A stretch of 64,000 nucleotides of DNA from Symbiodinium kawagutii (taxonomy: Eukaryota > Sar > Dinophyceae > Suessiales > Symbiodiniaceae): the NCBI GenBank assembly GCA_009767595.1, contig VSDK01010248.1, forward strand, positions 82,429 through 146,428. The letters are read 5' to 3'. Shown in pieces: positions 46,001 to 58,000 of the stretch; position 1 is the stretch's first letter, and each line of letters starts with the position of its first letter. The notes under the pieces are model-generated. The model saw only the letters and a list, made by a program, of their open reading frames with translations. It made no database searches and was not told the DNA's origin. The position numbers and the translations under genes were made by a program.

Positions 46001-49000
46001 TGCCGCAGCGGTTGCACTGGTGGGGCCAGAACTGATGATGGCTTTACAATCAAGCAATATTTTTTGAGGATGATCAGAACATCAGAACCACCCATGAGTT
46101 TTTGTTATAGTGAACCAGTAGCTGCTTCCATTGGTTTCTCCATAGTGTACTACTTGCGTTTATATAGCCTAACCTTTTCAACCATTGGTTTACCACCAGA
46201 TAAACCATTCATTTGTCTCACCATGCCGTTGGTATGTTTGTTGTTGCTGTTGCTGCTGTTGTGTGATGCCTCTCTACCTGATTCCACTATATGGAATGCG
46301 TAGTCATTGTCTAGGGAAAAATGTCGAGAATGATGGCCAGCAATGAGGAATACCCTTGAGAGCCGAGATAAGAACCAGTAAAACCGCAGTGGGTTTAATG
46401 TTCATATTTATTCACATTCACATATATAGATATTTTTGTGTATTGAATTTGTATATACATATGTGCAAAGAATGCAGTATGTCCATATTTGCAATATATG
46501 GAGTACATACAGTATTTGTTTTCATAGATTGACATCTCTATAGCCACGTTTAGCACCCCACCTCACAAGCTTCTCAAGATGATCAACACAACTTGGGTAA
46601 TCCATGGGCCTGATTCTGCAAGCCAACAACAAGGATCACCATAGAAACCAACAGTGAAATCACATAGTACGTAGTGGTCAATGAGAGTTAATGTTAGGCT
46701 AATTCTTGATTGATGGTTGCCGATAAGGGTTGACTACTGGTTAGCATATGGGTATTCCACTTATTTGTGAATCACATATCAACCAACAGTGAAATCATGT
46801 TCTTCCAATGGAACTTCAGAAACTACCTGCCTCCTTGGAAAGAAATGACCATCCAAAATGCAGGAGCCCAATTGGTGAAACACATGTTTGTTGCTTGTGT
46901 CCTATTGTGTTGGGAGCACCGCGTTGCATATGTTTTGCTTATCAAAATTATACCATCATTCTTATCACGTGTGACGACAGTATTTAACCAGCCAGCCTTT
47001 CATACGGCAGTGGGTGAAAACCCGGTAAACGGTAAACCTGCTGTTCACATCCCGGGAATGATTTGAATCGTCAGACTTTGTCGGGAATCTTATCAACAAC
47101 ATTGTTGCTCAGTTTATTGTCCACCATAAAGCCCTAGTTCCACCAGATGTTAAACATGTGTTCAACCATCATCATCAACGACTATTGTGACCATCATTAT
47201 ACATCATTTCACCACCATTAACACATTAAGTATCATTTGCCACTATCAACTGTGCTTACTTATTGTTCACGACCCGTATGCAATCATTGCTGACAATGTC
47301 AACCATTAGTTTGTTTGTCAACCATCTAACCATTGTTGACCCTTATCCATGACCATTACAAACCATCATCGAACCAGTAATAACCAATGCTATATAAGCA
47401 TCGGTTTCAATTGTTTTGAGCCATGTTTTGGTTTATAATCATCAGTTTCACTAATAATCATTACTCATTAATAACCATCGTTATAGAATCATCTGTTTCA
47501 CTAGTTAGCCATGATTTAACCAGTAATGACCATTCTCAACCACTGTTGTATACAACCATCAGCAATAACCATTTCTAAACATAAGAACCAATGTTATATT
47601 AGTTTCATCAACAATAACCATGAATAACCAGTAGTAACCAACATTAATAAGCATTATTCACCAGTTTCACTAGCCATGATTTGACCACACGCCACCTGAT
47701 GCTTTCCTTTCCACAGGAGATCACTGGCACAGCCTTGCTCAACTGCGAGTGACTGGGACGGGCGGTGGTGGCAACAACGACCATCCAAAACGACAGCAGG
47801 CTATGGGTCAATGTTAACCAACCAACCAATGGTTAATGATAGCTGGTTTAATGGTTAATTGATGATAGAGGATGATAACTAGCAACTATGAGGGAAATAT
47901 TGACCAACAACAATAGTGCGAAAACAATGGTTAATGATGGGGGAACAGCCAGCAAAACACTCTTCGCGGTGGTTAGAGAATGGTTGACAATGTTTAGATG
48001 GTGGTTTATAATGGTGGTTTACAATGGTTAGTAGGGACTCATGGTTTGTGAAAATGACTAATGACGAGTGTTTAGATGGTGGCCAAGGTTTGAAATGGTC
48101 ACTAATGCTTAGTAATATGGTTGTAAGAATGGTTTTAGGAAAGGATAATTCTGATTAAGTACTCATGACTAATGGTCAGATGGTGGTTTACAATGGTTAT
48201 CAGTGGTTTTGATAATGGTTAACAATGCTTCGATGGTGGTGAATTGATGATTATATACTTAATGGTCAACCAATGGTCGATCACCCGGTTTGCCAATGCT
48301 GGTTATTGCGGGAGAGGGCTGAATCAACGATTGTGAATATTGAGTGTTGATGAAATGAATTGTGAATTGCGGGGTTGATTCATTGTAGTGGTCAATGATG
48401 ATTCAATCATGTATGCTTACGGTCAGTTACAATTGGTCAAAGATCAAATTCATCTACTGGTTCATGAAAAAGTAGGCAATGATGATTGCTGATTTAGTAT
48501 GATTATTGATGCTCAAGTAGGGTTGATGATGCTTGGTTCACGATTCATCACGGTTCATCATGTTCGCTTAATATTGTGTGACAAGCATAATCGACCCGAT
48601 TTTCCACAATTACATACAATTACTGCAACCCTTTTACAAAAAGTCAGCATCATTAAGTAGGCATCATGAACGATCATGAATGAGCATTTAGCGGTCATCA
48701 ATCATTGTTAGTCAATAAGACTCACCAGCATCAAGCGACCAACCACTTTGCTTTCAGCGTACTCAAAATATATGCTACTTGCTATGATTAACCAGTAGAC
48801 CATCAGCAACCATCATTTGACCACCCCGGCTGTGTGGCCATCGCGCAGCTCGGCACCACCAGGCCCGGTTATTTCCCTGCTGGCGCCGCCTTTGGCTTGG
48901 AGAACCCGGTGGAGCTGAGGTGGAGCTTGGAGTGAAACGGATTGGAGCGTCACCGTGGTTTTCGTTCGTGGATGATGGAGGATGGTTTTTTATCAATGGT

Positions 49001-52000
49001 TGATGATTTGTTAGATGGTTGAGGATATCAATGGATGTGTTTTTTTGTTTCAATGGTTGATGATGAATAGTTTTCCACAATGATTGGTTGAACAGTGGTT
49101 GAGGATTTTTGCCATTTTAAGCTAGTAATGATGGTTTCAAGTGGAGCTGAGGATGTGTTTTTATCATAGTTAATAGCTAGGAATGATGGTTGAGGATGGT
49201 TTTTAAGGATGGATATCAATGGTTGACGATTGTTAGAAATGGTTAAAGATGATGGTGAATGATGGTTGATAGTAGTGAAGGAGAGTGGATCAATGGAAAA
49301 TGATGGTCAGTGATTGGTTGGTCGATAATGGCTTCGAACAATGATTGATGATCGTTGATATTTATGGTCGTGCGTGCATATGGATCAAGAACAACAAGTA
49401 ACATCAAGTAACGAAGGTTCATAGTGGTTCTCATGGATAACGATTGCTGAGGCTCTTTGATGACTTCTCGCTATATAAATATGGCTCGTGAACCACTAAC
49501 AGTGGTAAACAGTGATTGATCGTGATACAGTTGACAGTGGGTAATACTGGTAAACAGCGGTTACACGGTGGTTTTGGTGGTGAAACTTGCAACCAGCTGA
49601 GCACCTGTATTTTGAGGACACTGACATGACGGCAGGTGTGGTCCAGTGGTGCGGCAAGAGAACGAAGCAGAGGTGGAGTGGAAGATCACATACACCGGGG
49701 TGGGGAAGCTCAGAGAGGCCACGTTTCGACGTGAAACGGCGACAGTGGGGCGGGCTTAGGGCGACAGGGAGGCCGAGGGGTGAAGCCTGTGGAGTACCAA
49801 AGTACTCCCAGATTCAGTATGTGCTGTAGCTTGAAGTTTTTGATGTTGTGGGTTCATACCATTTTTCCCAAGTGGAAACCATAAACTACTTGAGTTGAGA
49901 AGAAGCTTGAGCGGCCTATATCATCATGAACAGCAACTGAATAATCATCAACCATCGTTATTAACCATCGTTAGCCATCATCAATGGCTAATTACTGACT
50001 ATGACTCATGACCAATCATCACCATACCATCATGAACAATTATTTGAATCACTAGCCATTATAAACTATCCCATACTTTGCCACCAGAAGCCATCCATCA
50101 ATATACCATGATTATACCACTCCATGAGTATATCCATCAATATATTATACCATGATCATACCATGATACCATCCATCAATTATACCATGATATTACCTGC
50201 CCAACATGGACCAACCATCCGACCGCTTTCGGGGTGGCAGCCCCAAGGCACGTGCGGGTTTGATCTGTGCACCCAACGGCATGGCTGTCTACGACACGGT
50301 GCGCAGGGCACGGAACTGCCCCGGGACGATTCCCGTTGCAGTTGAACTGCGTTGCAGTTGCTGTTGTTTTTTTGCAGCTGGGGGTTATAAGGTGGTTTCT
50401 TAAAATAGGGGTACCCCAAAAAATAGTTGGTTTGTTACTATTTTTGGTCAATAGTGGATGATTTGGGGTACCCCTATTTTGAGAAACACCCATAATTGGG
50501 ATATAACGCGAACTAGTTATAACCCAATTAAATTGGGGCAATCACTATGATATAATTGGGGTAAGTTATTGTGAAATAATATGATCGCTGGCTACTAGTC
50601 CCAAATTGTATATATAAACATTGGGTCCTGCCCCCGCCCTGTAACAGTCGTTTACTGTTTTGGCCTTTAAAACATAAATCAAAAATCCACAATCATATGT
50701 GAAACATTTTTGTGGTATGATTTGTGTTGTTTTCCGTGTTTTTTTTGTGGTATGATTTGTGTTTTTTTGCGTGCTTTTTTTTGTGGTATGATTTGTTTTT
50801 TTTTTTTCCGTGCTTTTTTTTGTGGTATGATTTGTTTTTTTTTTTTCCGTGCTTTTTTTTGTGGTATGATTTGTGGTTTTTCGCGTGCTTTTTTTTGTGG
50901 TATGAGTTGTGTTTTTTTCTGTGCTTTTTTTGTGGTTTGATGTGGTTTCTATTTATGTTGTTTTGCATTTTGCTTTGTTCCTTTTCTGAAGTCCATTTTT
51001 GTGGTATGATTTGTGGTTTTTCGCGTGCTTTTTTTTGTGGTATGATTTGTGTTTTTTTGCGTGCTTTTTTTGTGGTATGATTTGTGTTTTTTTTCCGTGC
51101 TTTTTTTTGTGGTATGAGTTGGTTTTTGGCGTGCGTTTTTTGTGGTATGAGTTGGTTTTTGGTGTGTTTTTTTGTGGTATGAGTTGTGGTCACTGTTACA
51201 GGCCCGAGGCAGACCCCAATATAAACATGGTTAGTAGCCAGCTATCGTATTATTTCACAATGACTTACATTTTAATCCTTCAATGAACAACCTCAAAATC
51301 CACCAAAACATACATTTCATTGATATTGTTCCATTTTCAGGAAACATTCATCCTTCTGATTTGGTGGTTCATTTTCTTTCCAAGGAAGATTACGTCCCTA
51401 GTTCTGGCCTGATGAATTTACTCAAGTTGACTACTTCTGCAGCATGTGCAGCATGATATCCTGCCTTTGCACCCATATTCCAGTCAGTCCCTTCCCAGTA
51501 AACAAGATTGAGCCACCCAGAAACCTTGGTGTAGGAAGGAAATTGAAGCATTTTAGGGTGGCCTTGTTGGAGTGGTTACTATTGAGCGAAGGGACCAATG
51601 ATGCAATCACTGACCTCTCGCCACAGGTTGCGCTGAAGGGTACGATCCAACTCATGTGGCTGGGTTTTTTCGGGGTGGGCGGTGATGATGCACCTGCGAC
51701 CACACGTGAGGATGAGAAAGATGACGAAGTTCTTGTTACCATGTGGTGGTGGTTCACATTTGTTATTTTCCCTAGCAGTCATTGGCAAATGGTTGGTTGA
51801 CTGATATTTTTCATAGGGAAACCACCAACCAGCCATTGGAAAATCATTGAGAATGGAGTATGAGCAAGGTACAGACTGACTTTGCACTGTAAACCGGTCT
51901 AAGCAGCACAGGGACATCATGCACATGATGTTTCTATCTTAGGGATGGAGCAATGTCATGGGTGGTTTTGATATAGATGATGTATAGAGGTATCGCCATA

Positions 52001-55000
52001 TGTTTCGATATGTTGTTGTAATTTAAAGTTAAAGTATTCATTTATCCGTCATTGGATGCAGCAATTCGGACATCTATACTGTATACGGTGTAATACAATA
52101 TGTTTCCCTTTCAGTGCCTGTAATGTACCTTGAAAACAAAGAAGGAAAGCATTGATACCTCCACTGCCTATTAGAAACTGACATGGTATCTTTATTGATT
52201 TGACGACTGATGATTGATTGCAAGAGTAGACATGATATCCTCAACTGGATGTATGGTAAACCATCAATATGGAAGACACCAATTAGCAATGTATAACTAC
52301 TGTATCATCCATTGACCAGCTGTCCTTTTTTATCACCAAGCCATCAGTTTATCACACATCACCAATTCAACGACCAACTCAATCACCAACCATCAGTTCA
52401 CCACCACCGATTTTATGGACCAACCGGCAACCTGCACGAACCTCCTCGCTGAACCGCCCGCACTGAGGTTGAATCTTCCCAGCACCCTCACCAGGGACCG
52501 GGAAGCAGATCTGATGGGTCGAACCCCGCAGCTAGGAATTGATGGTGTTGACAATGATTGAGGGCTATCGAAGGGTGGAACGAATGGAGGGCTTAATATA
52601 TGGAATGGTGGAGCTAATGCTTATGAATGGCGTAGTCTATAGTGTCAACAATGACGATTGAGGCTTATATCATGGTAACTGAGGATTAGTTCATGGTTAA
52701 CAATGGTGAATGGTGATGGATAGTTAGTAGCAGCAGGTGCACCAACAAGCAACAACCGCGGGGAGATATTGGCGAAACTGATGGTCGGTATTGGTTTCTA
52801 AAGGTTGGATGATGGTCAACAATGATTCATAACCGCAGTGACTTCACACTATTTAATCATGGCTGTCGGTATGGTTGGTCACTATGGTTCGCAATATTTT
52901 CTGGAGACGATGGTTGATAGTGGCGAGATGTACTTAAACATCATCAATGATCGTTTACTGAATGGTTGGAAATAGAAATGCTTGACAATGTTTCACAATG
53001 ATTAAACATCCCTAATGTTGGTTAGTGATGGCTAATGGTGGATAATGATGTCATTGATTCATTGATGGTCGCTGATTGTTGCTGATGGGTACTGTAGTCA
53101 ATGTGAGTCAATATGGTAAGTGATGGTTGAGTGGGACCAGAGTTGCTACTGAGTACTGAGCTGATCATGCTGGTTCGGGGTTGCAACCAGCAACCATGGT
53201 GCACCAAACATCAGCTGTTGGGTGAACCTCCTGGTGACTTGTGGTGCGGTCGATACCTCCTGGGGATGTGCCACATAGGATCTCCTTGCGCTTGTCAACA
53301 AAGCACGGGTTGGTCACCCCGCAAGGTGGTCATCCTTAGTTGATAGATGGCTTCGTAAATGGATCACCTAATGACGTCGAATGACCTAATGCTTATCTCC
53401 GTGTGGCGCTGGTTTTACCGCCAGAACCATGGCCATATAGCCATTGTGGAGACACCCTGAAAGGTAACCTATCTTGCTGAGACGAGCGCCAGGACAGCTT
53501 GTGCCTTCAGTACAAGGAGCGTTTCCTCAGTGATGTCAGCTTGGCTTTGGTGGCTGCCTCAGCGATGTCAGCTATGACCCTGTAAGGAAACTTGTAACCC
53601 CTAGAAACCTTGGTTAATGCCCACTTACTAAGTGGGGGTGCACATCCAACTATGTATGCCCAAGATCTATGCGGCTGAGACTTGCACATATAAGCCATGG
53701 ATTCTCGTAGGGTGTCATCGGTTCATCCGATACATGGATCAAAACTTAGCCACGATTCAACGATGGATTGACCATGAAGCGGTTTCACCGTATATCTTTA
53801 TCTAGCAATCCAATTTCATCAAGGTTTATACTCATAATCTATGGATTGACGATCTGTCAATCATGATAATTTCAGCTTCAGCTGCCGTCATCCAGACACT
53901 ATTTTGAACCACGTGGACAACATCAACCATAAATAATGGTTAAAATTTGTAACAATCACAGTCTTCGTGACGAATCTCGAACAAAAAATTGCCATCATGA
54001 TAAACACTTACCACCCACATACAAACACTTCATGTTTCACTACTATCATCAATCATCATAAGACGCTGGTATTATGTCTAACCAGTCATCAAGCAGAAGC
54101 ATTTGTCGATCGGCCAGTTCTTATCCACAGTTACCAACAAGTATGAAACAATCCTATTTTTTTAACCGGTTGAATAAGTTTGATGCTTTGACAGATGGCT
54201 AATGGCAGATAGTGATTCATTCATATCTACTAGCCATGAGCCATGTTTGATTGGAAAGAGCCTTTGACTCCGACCATCAACCATGATGTCACCATCATTT
54301 CCAGTGACCATCATTGAACCATAGTTCATGATTAATCAGTTAACCATTCTTATCCAGTACAGTATCTACATGTTTACGTTCTAACCCAATATTATTCCCA
54401 ATAGTCACCAATATCAGATTGTTCTTTAATCGTTTAACGCTATACATGATGCTTGACATTGATTCTGAGTACTGACCATGTTTCATGATGGTTGTGAAGT
54501 AAGGGCCATTAATCATTCTTAAGAATACAATGCACCATGATTAAGCATTCAACTTTATTGGCTGGGCATCCGTCATGACTTGACATTTTGTTCACCCAAC
54601 ATGAGCTCGACAGGATGATTATTCACTATTCCATGTGGGTCATGATCGATGCAAACTAATCATACCATGAACCATTCATTCTCAGCAACCACCATCTATT
54701 AGCAGTCACCACCACTCATCATCACTAGGTACCATCATGGTATATCATTGGTAGTAATAGATAGTGATTAGAGTGATTGGTAATAATCATGCGTAATTGC
54801 ATACTTGATCACTGCTAATAATGAGGGACTACCATAGGAGGTAGGGGTATCTTGATAGCCTTTTAAAGGAGGAACCAAAGAACTACCAGGAGTGCCTTAA
54901 CCAAATGGTAGTGAATTATAACCATCACACTCTAAGCATTCACTCTCAGTCTCACCCACTGAATACCCACAGGTATCAGCACAAAACTCAAAGCATCAGT

Positions 55001-58000
55001 CACCATCGTTTACCATCAGTCGCCACCAATTGTTAATAATTAGCAACAAATTGTCAACTAACAACCACTAATCATCGCACCATGAACAGTCACTAATCAT
55101 TACCTCACAATCATTGACTAACAATCCTTATCATACTTTCAATCACTAAAATCATCAGACCATTCATCAACACTAGTGATGATTTAATTGTGAAGGTGGA
55201 CTATTTTCACCACTCAGTCATTTTTCAATCCTTCAAACATCACTATCACTGGTCATTAACCATCATTCCTCACTATCTTTGATTGCTAGAACATGATCAA
55301 TCATTGAGGAAACTATCTATCAACCATTTCTCAACACTAAACACTGGTAGAACCATTCTATCAACCATTCGTCAAGACTATCTATCAACCATTCCTCAAC
55401 ACTAAACATTAAACCCCCTTTCGGTCATCCACAGGATTCATCACTATCGATCAAACATGGTGGAAACTATTTACCACTAGTCATGAAAGGTGGGAACCAC
55501 TAGTTATGTTGATAACCATCTATCACTACTAATCTTTAACTAGTTATGGTCCACCACTCATCTATCACTAACATCTATCAATCTAAAATCCATCCATGTT
55601 TCCACCACTCATTTATCACTGTCATAAAGTTTTGTCAATGACTATCTATCATTTTTCTATCACTTATCAATCACTATCACTATCATTTTCCAGCACTCAT
55701 CTATCATTATAGGTAAACCTATCTAATCACTATCACTATCACCATAGTTAATCCTCCACCACTATCATAATGATCTACAACTAGTTTTGGTCCACCAACA
55801 ACCAGATCACTACCATAAAGTTTTGTCAATCACAACCATACTCTATCACTATAGAAATACATCACGGCTTTTCACAAATAGTAATCTACCATCAATCTAT
55901 CACTATCACTATCTATCATTTTCTATCACTAATCTATCACTATAGTAAAACCTATCATATCACTGTCACTATAGTTAATACTCTACCACTAATGTATAAA
56001 CCTCACCACTATCATCAAACTATAGTATCACTATAGTTAATACTCTAAATCTATAGACCATTAATCATTAAGTATCTACTAATCTATCACTAGCTTAAAA
56101 CCACTATAAACCTCACCATTTTCCCCCACCGTTTCCACGGGATGCGCTGTTTTTTTTCCGAGGTCATGGCGCTGTCCAGTGCCGGGCAGGTGCCGCTGGA
56201 CACGGACGCGGCGCCTTGGCGACACCCGGGACACGCCACGCCGCCATGACCCGACGGATCGTGGGTGCCATGGGTCGGTGATGCCATGGGATGCCATGAT
56301 ATGCCATGGGATGTTGGTTGATGATTGATGTTGGTTGAAGTTGGTTGATGGTTGATGGTTGATGGTTGATGGTTGATGGTTAGTTGAGTGTTCTATGTTG
56401 GCTGATCGTTGGTTTGTTACTCATTGGAAGAAACAAAGAGTTTACAAGCTGTGCGATCGCTGGAATACAACCAGCAGCACTCAACGCGCAACAAGAACCA
56501 ACGGGTATCAACGAGTGATTTACAGCCAATTATGCCTTGCAAGATTATGATTGATCACCAAGTATTAGGTAATCACAGGTACGTAAGCAGACCATGATGT
56601 TTGGTTGAGGGGGTAATAGCCAATAGTTACACTGGTTGCCTCTGAGGATCCTATAGCGAGTAAGAATCAATGTGGAAATGACAACGATCAAACTGATGTT
56701 CAAGCAGTGAAACTGATGATTGATCATCAGTATAACCGATGATGGTATAACTGATGATCAAACAGTTTTATCATTTGATCATCAGTTTCACTGGTATAAC
56801 GGTATAACTGATGATCAAACATTGAAACTTGTACAACCAACTGGCCCACCTGATGTTGAACAGGGACCCTCGGTGATGATCAGTGCTCTACTGGGTCAGT
56901 CTGAAATGGTCAAGTCCGGCTCGATATTGGCAGGAGGGTCATGTTGGTGTTTTTTTATCAATGATCGTGGCGTGATAAAGCAACATTTGATGATCAGCAA
57001 TGATCAATGCCAATCAATGAAAAGAATGCGTGGTATTGCCAATTAACAAGTAGTATAACAGAGAAAAAGTAATGATCAACCCATCATCGTGGTATTCGGC
57101 ACCTTGATTTTGAAGTGAATGTTATTGCCAAAGTTGTACATATGATATGGTGATAATCATGATTTGGGGAATCACTGACAGGAAAGCTTGCACGGCATAG
57201 TATAGAATCAAGAATGAACACAAACAATCAACTATAAGCGATGCCATTGCCGGGATACAGCCAATCCTGCTTGGGATCTAACCAGGAGTCATCAGCAACC
57301 GATGATAAGAGGCCATAGTTCTCAAAGACCAACAACTTGGGATTTTGAACCAGTAGTAGAAGTACCATGACCAGCAACGATCTGTGATAGCAACAAACTA
57401 ACTACAAACAACAACAGTATCTGGTGAATGACCAAATTTAGCTGACCCGACTGTGACTGTCACCAAACTAAAGCAGCTATTATCAATAAGTACGAAAAGA
57501 GCCTGCTAGAATGACCAACTATAATGGACTGTAATCAACAAGCAAGTACAACCAACTATAGTCAACCAGAGCCTACTCAACAACCAACAGCAATCGACTT
57601 TAGCCACAACCAACTACACCAACAGATAGCCAACTATAGTTAACTACAACTGACCATTACCAACTTGGAACTTTCACCATAAGCGACTTGGAACTTCAAC
57701 CATAACCGACTTGGAACCATGAGTCGAATGTTGGGTGGTGACCGGGTGGTGGGTCACCCTTCTCCCCTGCGTTTCGTGTCGGCATCTGAGATGCTGGATG
57801 TGTCCTTCACCGCCTGCGATCGTCGCATCCTCTCCCTGCTGAGCGGATCGAGCTCGCGCCGCCTGGCGATCGACACGTCCGTCAGCTTCACCGTGAAGGA
57901 CAGGGACGGCGGACCTGCATGGGACTGTCCAATGGGACCCTGGTGTGGCACCCTGGGGACCTCTATGGGACCCTGGATGTAGCACCCTGGATGTAGAACC

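Noticed and set aside
50707-51191. CRISPR-like regularly spaced repeats
   Set aside because: Units are contiguous tandem repeats without unique spacers, in a eukaryotic genome.
50693-51193. 166-codon - strand Lys/His-rich frame
   Set aside because: Direct product of the minisatellite inside the fold-back element.
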